Part shown: positions 34,360-47,037 of the stretch, one piece after another | How the letters are laid out: every line of letters begins with the position of its first letter | How positions within the stretch are numbered: position 1 is the first letter of the stretch | Assembly (NCBI GenBank): GCA_945910005.1 | Contig: OX246749.1 | Span: forward strand, 32,376,271-32,440,270 | DNA from: Isoperla grammatica | Lineage: Eukaryota > Arthropoda > Insecta > Plecoptera > Perlodidae | Direction: 5' to 3' | DNA length: 64,000 nt | Notes under the pieces: model-generated | What the model saw: the letters and a program-made list of their open reading frames with translations, nothing else | The model's database searches: none | What the model was told of the DNA's origin: nothing | Translations under genes and position numbers: made by a program

Positions 34360-35365
34360 AAGATACTTAAAAATACTTAAATACTTAATACTTACTTCTT
34401 ACTTAAATACTACTATTATAAAGAAAAGGGTTTCATAGTCGCTGATTCAACGAAAAAAACAGATTTCTGTCGTCGTTTCAAACATTCGTAATTGCATTCT
34501 TATATCCACGCTTTAGTCAAGCTTTAGCCACGCCCACTGTTCCAGGTATCAACCGAAGGTCGTAAATTATCCCTAATTGAGTTTGAGCACAATTGTAAAT
34601 ATTAATTGGCATACAATTTGTATTACAATCGCTATATCCCGTATATCAGGGGCGACCGTTGTTGCCACGTTATAATTTGATTTATGTTTTTTCACACAAT
34701 ATATAAAACATATCCATACCAACAACGGGCGCCCCTAAGGGTAAGGGACGACTACGAATACGGACCTAAGTCATGCTTCATACTTGCGCGCCGTAGGATT
34801 TTTATTTGTAACAACCAATAACATTTATTTTGTTTAAAATAATATCAAAAATAAAGTCTTGTTTAAATTGTACTATTTTTTAAACTCATATTTGAAAAAT
34901 GTTGTATTATATAGTGTCTCCTTAAAAACTAATTTTCATAAACTTAGTCAACGCGGATTTTAAATATGTTACAAAGCTCATTTTTCCGAAGAAAATGATA
35001 CCATAAAACCAACTGTTGCATTTTTTTTGGGGTCAAACACAATTTTTCCTAGACTATAATAATGTGGTAAGAGTGAGCTCACAGATTCTAACTCCCCTGC
35101 CGGCTAAGAAGATAACCATTGTACCGACGCAAGTAATGAGTCTGTAGACGACGCCAGTAAGTAAGCCAGCCAGAGTAAAAAAAAGAAGATAATTCCTTCC
35201 AAAGCACTCGACGTTCGAATCGCATCAGACGGCCGACAAGTTTGAAATATGCAAAGCACTCACTCACTCAACGCAAAGAACTTACTAATGGACAGTTCAA
35301 TCTCAAGTTTGTGTAAACCACGCGGGCACTCAACCAAAATCCGTAGACCGTAGCTAAAAATTAAG
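34355..35365. other. No gene seen
   Basis: AT-rich unique-looking sequence. Near 35260 the words cactcactcact and gcaaagaactta echo the repeat array at 51330-52285. Confidence 0.5.
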
Positions 35366-35775
35366 CGTGTTTGGAAGTAGCCATTTTATCGCTAAAACAT
35401 GCGTCTAAAGTTACACTCCTCACGGCTAAACCGATCATAAGATTTCTCTCTAATTTTACGTGCGAGTATAAAAGTGTCAAATTGATTACTATCATTACGA
35501 AAACATAAGATATTAATCATGAAAGAGTACATAAAAAATAATAAAATATATTAATTCGTACACATTTAACTACATTGTGTCCATATTTACATATTTAATC
35601 ATTCTTTACATACTTTTTCAAGATTAATATCTTGTGTTTTCGTAATGAAAGTCATCAATTTAAAACATTTATACTAGGATGTAAAATTAAAGAGAAATCC
35701 TATTATCGGTTTAGACGTGAGGAGTGTAAGTTTAGACGCATGTTTTAGCGGTAAAATGGCTACTTCCGAGTGTTT
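35366..35775. mobile_element. Foldback element, about 410 bp
   Basis: Arms of about 165 bp: ggaagtagccattttatcgc, taaaacatgcgtctaaa, ctcctcacg and ttacgaaaacataagatatt on the left return in inverse on the right. The 60-70 bp middle is AT-rich. It ends directly at family A copy 11. Confidence 0.8.
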
Positions 35776-35945
35776 ATAGATGATTTTCAGAATTGGTCTA
35801 GAAAGCCGTGATTTGCTCTATCTAAGGGTCCTTGATAATTATGTTAAGGTGCATTTTTCACTGTTGTGTATTGTTGTCATTGAAGATCTAGAGGACAGTG
35901 GTTAGCTCTATCTAAGGGCCCTAGACCAATTCTGAAAAGGTCTAC
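35776..35945 (-). mobile_element. Family A palindromic element, copy 11
   Basis: Begins ATAGATGATTTTCAGAATTG and ends AATTCTGAAAAGGTCTAC. It abuts the foldback element on its left. Confidence 0.9.
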
Positions 35946-36242
35946 TAACATAATATCTATTCATAATTCCCACGTGACGTCACAGCCGCAATGGTTGTGA
36001 CAATTCATTAAAACTACCTTTTAATGTATTCATCACATAGCTAAGTTAACTTATACACGACGACTTGTAATGTTCGCTAAGTAAATTACTTTCTACATCA
36101 ACTTTTGTGATCTCTTCTAATACAAGTCAAGTTGTCGAGTAGAGTAGACTATAGTAAACAAAGTTAGCGAGTTAAAAGTTTCAACGACAACGTAACATGA
36201 GTTGAATTGTTTGTAAGCGCTTTTTCTCCCTGGGGTCTTGAG

Positions 36243-37002
36243 TTTAACTTCCTGTAGACTGTAGACTGTTGATTGTTGACTGTAGACTGTTGACTGTTAA
36301 CTGGTGATTGTAGACTGTTGCCTGTTGACTGTGACTGTTGACTGAGGACTGGTGACTGTTGACTGTTAACTGGTGATTGTAGACTGTTGTCTGTTGACTG
36401 TGACTGTTGACTGTGATTGTTGACTGAGGACTGGTGACTGTTGACTGATGACTGATGACTGTGACTGTTGACTGTGATTGTTGACTAAGGACTGGTGACT
36501 GTTGACTGATGACTGATGACTGTTGACTGTGACTGTTGACTGTGATTGTTGACTGAGGACTGGTGACTGTTGACTGTTAACTGGTGATTGTAGACTGTTG
36601 CCTGTTGACTGTGACTGTTGACTGAGGACTGGTGACTGTTGACTGTAAACTGGTGATTGTAGACTGTTGCCTGTTGACTGTGACTGATGACTGATGACTG
36701 TGACTGTTGACTGTTGACTGTGATTGTTGACTGAGGACTGGTGACTGTTGACTGATGACTGATGACTGTTGACTGTGACTGTTGACTGATGACTGTTGAC
36801 TGAGACTGTTGACTGTGATTGTTGACTGAGGACTGGTGACTGTTGACTGTTGACTGATGACTGTTGACTGAGACTGTTGACTGTGATTGTTGACTGAGGA
36901 CTGGTGACTGTTGACTGTTGACTGTGACTGTTGACTGATTGTTGACTGAGGACTGGTGACTGTTGACTGTTGACTGATGACTGATGACTGATGACTGTTT
37001 TT
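36243..37002. repeat. TTGACTG-type minisatellite
   Basis: About 760 bp built of TTGACTG, TGACTG, ATGACTG and GGACTG words, with longer units of 60-100 bp recurring (gactgaggactggtgactgt blocks). Confidence 0.95.
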
Positions 37003-38049
37003 ACGCTCCAACATCATGATCACATATAAATATACATCAAATCAGTATATCAGCTACACAGATAATATGCGCGATGATTCTTTCCCCGCCCCCTCTTAAA
37101 ATCAACCTCTTCGCTCCAGGCGGCGAAAATACCCGGGTTCCCGTTTCAATTCCCGCTTTCCAATCTAGTATAACATCTTGAGGACATGGCCGGGGGTGAT
37201 GCGACCTTCGCTGTTACTTAAAGATGCACCCTTGTGTGTGAGGGGTTGGGGAAGTCCCCTGCTATACACTCTGTCCCGAAAACATTGGCCTCTAGTCAAG
37301 GTCGTGTGTCCGGGGGTGTGGCGTTCTTTGCGAGTGAAGGGTAGTCTACGTTAAAAACCGCAGACACATTTTGTTTTAATTATATCTCAAGATTGCAACA
37401 TAAAATAAAAATTTAGTCAACAGCGCACTGTGTTTTGGTAAGCCTTACAGTCTGAGTGAAATATTATAACCATTAGTCATCGCGTCGCTTGGCGAACTTC
37501 TACTACCCGACTAAAGTATGTTGGGCAGGCAGTATAAGGCGGTAGACAAACTGTCGATTGCGTTGCGACTCTACCCTATATTACTCACTCAACGACAGAA
37601 CTGTCTTAGTATAACATTGCCAACGTTTTCGCAACGTTGTATAGATTTTAATTTAGCCACCACCTCTTTGAAAATCCACTTCTGGATGTACTCGTGTAAA
37701 GAGTAGACTCTTAAAAAAAAAAAAAAAAAAAAACGAGAGATATTACTTTGACAGGGAGACACTCCAGTTCCGTGTCAAAAGACACATCTCAGTCACTGTC
37801 TACCCCCCACCCCTCCTCCCCTCTCCCCCCTCCCGCGCCATAACTCGCGCGCCTAGACGTGTCAGTTTTTCTTTATCGCTGGAGGGGGTACAGGGATGTG
37901 TCATCTTGAAGGGTGGGGGGAGGGGGGGATGGCTCGACACAATCATCGTAAAATTTCGAAATGGCCACATCAAAAAATGCGAAACAGCAAAAATGACGAC
38001 GTGTTAAAGTTCACCAATGTGAGCTGTAAAATTCTCTCAGAAGAGACGA
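37003..38049. other. No gene seen
   Basis: Includes a poly-A of about 20 at 37712-37732 and C/G-rich tracts at 37803-37835 and 37910-37928. The short frame at 37518-37706 has no recognisable domain. Confidence 0.5.
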
Positions 38050-38245
38050 TCACTCCACCCGGGTCTATTTCAACGGATTTTCCGATACCTGCTTGTTGTT
38101 GTCTACTGAGTCTCGCTTGGAGTGTGTCTTGATAACACCTGCTTACAAACGCGCTAATAGTATCACTACAAGACCTGAGGCATGAGAACGAAATGTAACT
38201 AGATTTAGGTTGGTAGTTGTCACATACGTCACTTTACCATTTATA
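38050..38245 (+). repeat. Dispersed repeat, copy 2 of 2
   Basis: Partner of 5091-5275 in the same orientation, with the shared blocks given there. Confidence 0.7.
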
Positions 38246-39026
38246 ATCCGTGACGACACCACTTTGCAAGTCTATAACCAAAGTCGGCGAGTGTTCATTT
38301 TTATTCTGAATTCTTTACATGCCCGTTAACGTAATATTACTTTTTTTTTTTTTTTAGATTATCGAAACAGTTTTTTCTTTTCACGCTAAACGTATTATTT
38401 ATTATTACAAGATGACAAAACGGTCCCATTACTGTACATTTTATGTAACGAGCTGTAAACCCCAGATTATGCTCTTAACAGCGTTACTGGTGGAGGGGGA
38501 GAGGAGGGGAGGAAGAAACACTGGCGCTTTAATTTCCTTGCACTGCCGAGCGGGGGGGGGGGGGGGGGGGCAATAGATCACCCCTCTTTAACATTATATT
38601 CATGATTATACTAAACAGTCTTCGTCCTTGTTGAGATTAGAGTTATGTCGTGTTTTACGTTCTAGGATGGATTCCGAGTAAGTTATATATTTATGAGCCT
38701 TGTAGGAAATATCTATACACAGTCGAATATAGCCATAGGGTATTATATTTTCGCAATCTTTGAACTTTTGGCCGCCATTGCAACCATTCTTGAAAAAACA
38801 GCCTTCTCGAATATAATTAGTAATTTCAATCATTTTAAGGGTTACATTGAGGCACAGCTTTCCTGAACGTCGGTTCAATCCGAGGTTCTATCGCGAATTG
38901 ACCCGTCGAGAAGGCTGTGTGCATTGAGGAAGTAGAATGGTCGTAATGGCGAACGCCCAAGATGTCAGCGCCCACTAAACGGCGCCTATAAGATTTGTTT
39001 TATGGTTGCTATGGAGTTTGTTCTTC
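38246..39026. other. No gene seen
   Basis: T-run at 38340-38356 and a G-tract of about 20 at 38551-38570; otherwise unremarkable. Confidence 0.5.
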
Positions 39027-39029
39027 TTA

Positions 39030-39188
39030 TGGTACGTTTACAGCTATGCGTTGCGAGCGAAGCGAAGGCGCGAGCTCCAATCAGCGGCCGAGTTTGCGTG
39101 AAACTATTAACTTCTTTGCATGAAACTCGGCCGCTGATTGGAGCTCGCGCCCTCGCTTCGCTCGCAACGCGTAGCTGTAAACGTACCA
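39030..39188. mobile_element. Harbinger-like MITE, 159 bp
   Basis: Near-perfect hairpin with ends TGGTACGTTTACAGCTA and TAGCTGTAAACGTACCA and arms of about 70 bp. It is flanked by TTA on both sides (39027-39029 and 39189-39191). The arms contain gcgagcgaagcg and gagctccaatcagcggccga. Confidence 0.85.
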
Positions 39189-39191
39189 TTA

Positions 39192-40337
39192 TGGAAAATA
39201 GCAATAGGTTGTATACTAAGGTATTTGATAAAACAATGCCATTGCAACAAATCCTATACGTGACTTGACAGTTGACTGTGGATATGGCCCTTATGTTAAA
39301 GGGTACCTTTATTGATATCTTATTCTTAACAACATTTCAAGATCTTGAAAAAGTGAACTCTCCGTAGAATTTGCCTTTGTATTACCTAGACAATGAATTT
39401 AAAAACGTCAAATATTAAAATATCCGAAAAGTTTCTAAATTCCAAATACTGCATTTTTCCGCAAATTTTTCAAAAATTTTCCCAAATTCCGCAAATTCAC
39501 TTTATCAATATCTTGAAGCTTTCTCAAGACATCAATAAAATACACTTAAGGCTGATATAATATTGCGAGCTACCCATCCTTGCACTGTCTAAGGGGGGGG
39601 GGGGGGGGGGGGGGGGGGGGAGGGGAGACAGATCTCCCCTTATTCGCGTAGCTGCATTCTTATTATTATTGTATTCGTTCTGCTTCAGATAAGAATAATG
39701 TCCTGTTTTACGATTTCGGATGGATCTCGTATAAATATATTTATAGTCTGTGTAGCATCTAACATCTACTGGAGAGAAACTATTCAAGTGTCTTTTAAGT
39801 ACTCAAGTCCCTGCGCCCATCTAGCAAGCAGCGGCGTGAAACAAGATTTACGTCGCTTGAAATTACTTTTTAATGCTTTGAAATGATTGCAAGGAATAAT
39901 ATAGAAACACATTTGTGTTTAATTAAAAAGAAAATATTGTTTTCTTTTTCAAATTACCGTTTCGTGAAAATGTATTTTCCAAGCACATTGAGACAGTCTA
40001 AAGGGTAAGTTTGAAAATAAAGCGAGCGTTTCTATTTGTCATTTATTTATGACATTCGTTTTTGTTTTGTTTCATTGTTTGTACGCCTGGCGTTTACGGG
40101 GTCGAATGAAGATTCGGATCCAGTTGAAATTTGGAGGAACTTCCACACAATTCGATGTGGATTGAGCGCCGATATGGGTAGGCCTCGTACAACAAACGAC
40201 TACACTGCAGCGCTTCGAGCGTTCCGGCCACTGATCTCCGCCTGCTAGAAGTCACCGAAAACCTCTCTACAAGCCAGTGTACTAATACATAGATTTTAGA
40301 GAAGTCAAATAATTTTTCAATGTCATAGAAATTCTTA
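39192..40337. other. No gene seen
   Basis: Includes a G-tract of about 28 at 39593-39620. The open frame at 40036-40248 has no recognisable domain. Confidence 0.5.
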
Positions 40338-40645
40338 TAGGGCACTAGCAACACCGAAAGACAACAATGGAATAAATGAATTGAACTGACAGGACAAACA
40401 ATCAGCTGTCAAAATAATAAAATTGCAACCATAGAAATAAAAACAAGTGTAGCAATAGTAGCTGCCCGCCATTTAAACCTTTTAATGATAGACTACGACT
40501 AAATGAAAGTTTTGTATGAGAATTTGTATGTTTTTAGTTTAGTTTTCCAAAATCAGAAGAAATTATTTTTTGACAGCTTGCGTTGTGTGTCCATCGATTC
40601 AATTAATTTGTTTCATTGTTGTCTTTTGGTTTTGCTAGTGCCCTA
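40338..40645. mobile_element. TIR element, 308 bp
   Basis: Ends TAGGGCACTAGCAACACCGA and the inverse of ttggttttgctagtgcccta, with pairing continuing through aagacaacaatgg. Arms are about 60 bp. No ORF; superfamily not assigned. Confidence 0.75.
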
Positions 40646-41412
40646 TTGTTGAAAGTTGTGAGTACCCAATATGCAGGGACTGTTGGCCGGATCGCTCGCA
40701 ACGCTCTCCGTGCATTTGTTACGCCTCCCCATAGTTTTGTGGCGAGATCGTTCGTGTAGTTACACGAAATAACTTTTCGAAAACAAAATGAAGGGCAAAA
40801 TGTGAGAAAGCCATATCAGAGCGGTCTTGAAACGCGTCAACATGAATTGTGGTATAAGTATGACCGACGTGGCGGACCAACCCGTCATATGTTTAATTTT
40901 ATTAATATATATATGATTTCTTAAATTTTGCTGGTTGCAAAATGTATAGTACAAAAACATTTTTAACGGTTAACGTTGATATTTATTTTTGAAAATAAAC
41001 GCTGGATTGGTTAACCGTCAAAAACGTTTTCGTATTATATATATATTAGAACACGTTAACGATTTTCCTCGCAAAATATAAAACCCGCGAATTTCTTCCA
41101 TCTTAATCCCCCCCCTCCCCCTGCCCCTGGCCCAGTACACACACCCCCACCTCATAAATCAGAGACTTAACTTAGTGTAACTGTGCACTCGTGGGGGGAG
41201 GGGGGGGGGGCTGCATTTGCCACTTCGCCCCTATTTGCACAGTTGGGAGCGCTGGAGTGGAGTGGAGCGGTGGAGAGCAAAGGCGCCTACCCGTGTTTGC
41301 TTAGACTATCCCGCAATACACTGACACACGACAAGTTGCCGTAACTTTGTCTCGCAGGGGCTCCGTTCGTCCGTATCGCACAAAGTGATGTGGATTTACC
41401 GTAAATACCGAT
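40646..41412. other. No gene seen
   Basis: A weak inverted pair around ggttaac at 40965-41025, C-tracts at 41109-41125 and a G-tract at 41193-41210. Confidence 0.5.
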
Positions 41413-41681
41413 AGAGGTGGCCAGCTAAGCGGTAAGACGCGCGAGACTCTAATTCGGGAGGTCGCCGGTTCGATTCTGGCCACCGGCAGTCCTGACTGAA
41501 GGTTTTTTCTAAGGTTTTCCTCAGTCATGCTGGGATTGAGTCCTACTAACAGCTCTCGGACATTCCTTCCCAACTATTAAAACACCCTAATAACCTAGTT
41601 AGTCACCTGAAAAGGGGCACATCAGGTAAAACTGATGTGCCCCCTATAACAGGGATTGCTACGAATAATTTATTTTTTTAT
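41413..41681 (+). mobile_element. tRNA-derived SINE, copy 2
   Basis: Starts agaggtggccagctaagcgg, B box GGTTCGATTCT, then the shared body to cacatcaggtaaaactgatg and a T-rich tail. Closest in body to the copy at 52619. Confidence 0.85.
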
Positions 41682-41779
41682 TTTTTACCGTAAATTTAAC
41701 TCGGTTATTTTTACCGGGACCGTAGTCTTGGGAAAGTTCCAAACACATCGGGCAGGACTAACGGGGCCACTGTGCTCTC

Positions 41780-42071
<292 letters not shown>

Positions 42072-42168
42072 CGAACTCGTTCGTACACACAGCCGTTCGT
42101 ATTTCGTTAAAACACTATTTTGAAATATTTTTTTTTTAATTATTAACTTGAATGTTTCTGTGATTATA

Positions 42169-42251
42169 TAGTAGAAGATTTTCAGAATTGATCGAGAGGG
42201 CCGTGATCAGCTCTATCTAAGGCTCCTAGATAAATTCTGAAAAAGGTCTAT
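42169..42251 (-). mobile_element. Family A element, copy 12, internally deleted
   Basis: 83 bp: gattttcagaattgatcgag joined to ctctatctaaggctcctaga and ttctgaaaaaggtctat. The core is missing, leaving only the paired outer parts. Confidence 0.85.
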
Positions 42252-43236
42252 TGACGAATATGATTTCATTGTTTCCACATTTTCTTACACATTCAAAATT
42301 TCATTTTTAAACTTTTTAATTTTCTCTCCCTCCTAGATTTTGTTTGAATGAAAGTGGGTTTCAAGAGTGTGGAAGGGGTGTGGGGGGGGGGGAGACGTCA
42401 ATGTTCACTATTTATTCAGTCTATAACCCCTAATGGAGCTCTTAAAAGATTCAGTAGCTCTCCCCGCCCCCCCCTTCCCTACTAAGCTATAAATGCATTT
42501 CGAATGATTGTCTCAACTGCTCCCTCCCCTGTTCAAAAACTCTCGAAACCGTATTTCGATTGTCAGGTCGAAGAATCGAATCAAACTCGCGAGATAAACA
42601 AGGACTTTAATTGCCTCGCTACGAGGGAAAGGTAAGAGGGGTGGGGGGACTATCGTGAGGGGGGGGGGAGGAGGGGGGGGGGGGGGGGGGGCAATGCGTC
42701 GAGTAGCGTAGAGCGCTGCCGGACTTGAAGTAGATTATGAGTTTTTGGGGAAAGTTTCGGGATAACTGTAGGTGTCGTTTTATATCGAAGCACACTCTGA
42801 AGTTTTGGTATTTTTCTTTTTTTTTTTAAATAATACTGTGCTTACACGCACGTTTTGTTCAAATTCAATATAATTCGGACACAAACAATTTTTTTAAGCA
42901 GGATTAAAAATTAAAAAATGACAAATTTTAGGGATGTTTATAAACGAAAAAATAAAATATGTGCATTAATCTAACAAAAACATCCTATAACGGGTATTCC
43001 CACAAGAAATTATTATTAATAAGTTTAGTAGACTCTACTAAGAAGAGACAGTCGTTACGGATCTATAAAAGGACGCCCAGAGTTAAAAAACTGTTGATTT
43101 CCGTTGAAGCAACGTGTACGGTACGGGCGGTTAGACAATATTATATTAGGCCTATGCAATATCTGATGTTTTGTATGTGTTAACTTTTATTTTTTATCTC
43201 TTATACTGATTTACTTGGTAAAGTTCAATAACGTAA
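42252..43236. other. No gene seen
   Basis: Several G- and C-tracts (42380-42393, 42466-42475, 42659-42691) in otherwise AT-rich DNA. Confidence 0.5.
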
Positions 43237-43242
43237 GCCTTA

Positions 43243-43393
43243 AAGCCGGTCTTACAAATCTCCTAATAAGAAAGTTATTTGTAGCAATTAAGCTATTTGG
43301 AGGATTTCAAGGGTTTTGATTGGTCGTTGCCATGGGGAAAACAACCTATTCGACAAATAAGTAGTTATTGGGACATTGCAAGACTGCACCTTG
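43243..43393 (+). repeat. Dispersed repeat, copy 1 (inverse at 48448)
   Basis: Shares ctaataagaaagttatttgt, gctatttggaggatttcaag, gattggtcgttgccatgg and aagtagttattgggacattg with the inverse of 48448-48583. Confidence 0.8.
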
Positions 43394-43447
43394 GTCTTAA
43401 TATAAAAGATGTGTTTCAAACAATATAATTTTGTTAAAGAAACAAGG

Positions 43448-44211
<764 letters not shown>

Positions 44212-44863
44212 ACATAAGCTCAACATGAGAATAGATAGTGGGGAAACTATACAATTCCCCTATACAGTCTTAACTCGGCAGAATCATCATTATTAGTCTA
44301 TCTTCAAGACGTTTATCTCGAGTCGATGCATCAATCATCTGCTATAGTAAAAATCAATAACCGTAGGATTATATTCAATTGTAGCTGATTGCAATATTTT
44401 AATCTATATCTCATGTTAGACTTTGTACAGTTAGTTATAACTGTACGCAAGTCATGCTATCACAAATGATCCAGTCATCAGTATAGAATCAAATACTGAC
44501 GCACTTCCTTGATTGGTTATAGGATTGCCATGCACCCGATTAAAGCCAGACAAACTGAGAATAAAGAAAGAAAGAAAGGGGTAATGTAAGTTAACCCCTT
44601 TTTGCACTTTTTCAAAAAACAGTTCAGTTTAAATCTAGTATAGCTACACATGCAACAATTAGTTATTTATTTATTTATGAATTGGCCCCATACAGCATTT
44701 TGTGCCATTTAACAGTGACCAGTATAACAACGGATGATTAACAACGATGCATGATGATGAAGAAGGGAGGAGTGGAAGCCTGGTACCGGCACGTAGCCTA
44801 CTCCTGTCGAAAAGTACCGAGGTTATTGATTGAAGTTATTGATGCTAAGTATACATGCGGCAG
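44212..44863. other. No gene seen
   Basis: AT-rich sequence with only short stop-interrupted frames. Confidence 0.5.
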
Positions 44864-44955
44864 AGGGATTGATTGATTGATTGATTGATTGATTTCGGTC
44901 TTTATTATGGGCGGGATTAAGGCCAGTGAGGCCTTTTCTTACATCCAACCGGTAA
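44864..44955 (-). mobile_element. Retroelement 3' tail, copy 2
   Basis: On the minus strand ggttggatgtaagaaaaggc leads through ggccttaatcccgcccataa and taaagac to a CAAT-type tandem tail (44867-44893). It matches 28446-28500. Confidence 0.5.
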
Positions 44956-45110
44956 TAATACTGTAAATAATAACAATTTGATAAATTAAAAATTTGGGGG
45001 GCGGGGGGCGTTTAGTTATTTTGGATGTCCGAAGTTCATCGCGATGTAGTAAACAGAAACCATTGGATGTTTTTAAACATCAACTTGATTTAGTTAAAAC
45101 ACAGTATCAA

Positions 45111-45566
45111 TTGTGAATATGTACATAAAATATGAGCGTGATCAACGTAATCATGTAGAAATGAGATGAGTAGTACGAATGTTCTGTAAATCACACATTT
45201 GGGCTCTGGTTGCTCAACTGTGAGTTACGTTTGGGAAACAAGCCAGTTGAATAATGTCCTCCTACTTTCCACTTTCCAGTCAATAATAATAGTCCTTTCT
45301 CAATAGTCCCATTCATAAGAAGTTGTTCAACTTAGCGACTTATTTTCCATTCAACTCAAAATAATCCTCTTTTCTCGTCGAACAATCTTACAACCTCACA
45401 TTTTCCCTTTCCGATTCCCACTCGCTTCATTAAGTGGCATGTTTCCCAGAACGAGCAACCAGAGCCAAATGTGTGATTTGCAGAGCATTCGTATATCTAC
45501 TACTCACCTAATTTCTACATTATTACTTTGATCACGCTCATATTTTGTGTTCATATTCACAATGAT
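45111..45566. mobile_element. Inverted repeat element 1 of a cluster
   Basis: Left arm blocks aatatgagcgtgatcaacgt, gtagtacgaatgttctg and cacatttgggctctggttgc return in inverse at 45420-45560. The middle is CT-rich. Confidence 0.75.
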
Positions 45567-45568
45567 AA

Positions 45569-45867
45569 AGGTCTCTCACACAAAGATGTAAGATAGTGTC
45601 AGGGGAGTCAGGACCACCCATATTTAGTTTCAAACTTAACAAGCGCGAATCACTAACGTTTTACCCGATTATCTAGTACAATTTGGTTGCGTTAAGTATT
45701 TTGACGGAAACCTGCTTGCACGATTTATTGTACGATACCGTAAAAAAACTTACAGCAACAAAATTGTACTAGATAATCGGGAAAAACGTTAGTGATTCAC
45801 ACTTGTTAAGTTGGAAACTAAATGTGGGCGGTCCTGGTACTATCTTACTTCTTGCTGTGAGAGACCT
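45569..45867. mobile_element. Inverted repeat element 2 of a cluster
   Basis: ggtctctcaca at the left end and tgtgagagacc at the right end. Arms of about 120 bp include cgattatctagtacaattt on both sides. It starts within a few bp of element 1. Confidence 0.8.
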
Positions 45868-46150
45868 ATACTGTGCTTATACGTATGTTCAGTTTTGTTC
45901 AAATTTACGGCAGTAAAGTAAATTTCTACGCTTAGCTAATGAAATCAGTACCGGTACTAGCGATGAGTAAAGAGGAGTTAAGTTACACTCTGCGGATCAA
46001 CTTACTGAAATTACTCAACTTACTCAAATTACTCCGGTCATTAAAAAGTAACGAATGTAAGCTGAGACTCGTTGAGGCAACATGAAAGATAATTAAGAGG
46101 GTTTATTAGTCAGTGTTGTTAAATTTATGAGAGAACAGAGAAAAGCGCGA
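45868..46150. other. No gene seen
   Basis: Repeated acttactcaaattactc-type words near 46000-46040; otherwise unremarkable. Confidence 0.5.
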
Positions 46151-46397
46151 GTGAAAATTACAATATTTCAGATTACGTTTTTCTTTCTGTTCTAAAAGAT
46201 GAGATACATAATATGACGCTCATAATAGGTGGTATAAATAACCCCAACTGAAAATCAGTCCTTGTTACTGACCACTCTGTAACAAGAACTGATTTTCAGT
46301 GGGGGTTATTTATACCACATATTATGTGCGTTCATATTACGGATCTCATCTTTTAGAGCAGAAAGAATAACATCATCCTAAATGTTGTAATTTTAAC
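46151..46397. mobile_element. Inverted repeat element 3 of a cluster
   Basis: Arms pair over gtgaaaattacaa, taaaagatgagat, ggtataaataacccc and actgaaaatcagt. The centre near 46270 has gttactgaccactctgtaac. The inner part (actgaaaatcag, cttgttactga) also occurs in the foldback at 50177-51130. Confidence 0.8.
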
Positions 46398-46787
46398 TAG
46401 GGGTAGGAGGGAAGGGGAGGAGGGTAGGGGGGTAGGAAGGTATAAATATAAATGTATTGTATTTATTTATTTGTGTCTTTCATTCTTTCTATAGTTAATA
46501 AATGATTAATTTATAAATTTATTACTTGCCCCCCCCCCCCTCAACTAGTTTTTTTTTAATTTATGCACTTATTTTTAGCAATACACCCGCAAGTAGCCCG
46601 TCTATTCCATCGATTATTTATATCGTCGAGCGATACATTATTTTATTTATACTATTCAGAAGTAAAGAAATACCACATCTATTATTTTGTCTAAGAAATA
46701 TTGTAATTATTATGAAGTATAGTTTTTTGTTTGAGCCATACATGGAGACAGAAATGATACATTATTTGTGTCGTATTCATAACAACA
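46398..46787. other. No gene seen
   Basis: G-rich block at 46401-46439 and C-tract at 46530-46541; short AT-rich frames only. Confidence 0.5.
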
Positions 46788-47037
46788 ATAGATGATTTTC
46801 AGAATTGATCTAGAAAGCCGTGATTTGCTCTATCTAAGGGTCCTTGATAGTTATGTTAAGGTGCATTTTTCACTGTTGTGCAATGTTGTCATTGAAGATC
46901 TAGAGGGCCGTGATTAGCTCTATCTAAGTATCCTTGATAGCTACGTTAAGGAACATTTTTCACTGTTGTGCATTGTTGTCATTGAAGATCTAGAGGGCCG
47001 TGATTAGCTCTACCTAAGGGTCTGAAAAAAGGTCTAT
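46788..47037 (-). mobile_element. Family A element, copy 13, core duplicated
   Basis: Ends ATAGATGATTTTCAGAATTG and GAAAAAAGGTCTAT. The central block (ccttgatag, gttaagg, cattgttgtcattgaagatc) occurs twice in tandem. Confidence 0.9.

Noticed and set aside
36577..37023. 148-codon Ser/Gln-rich frame
   Set aside because: A translation of the TTGACTG minisatellite.
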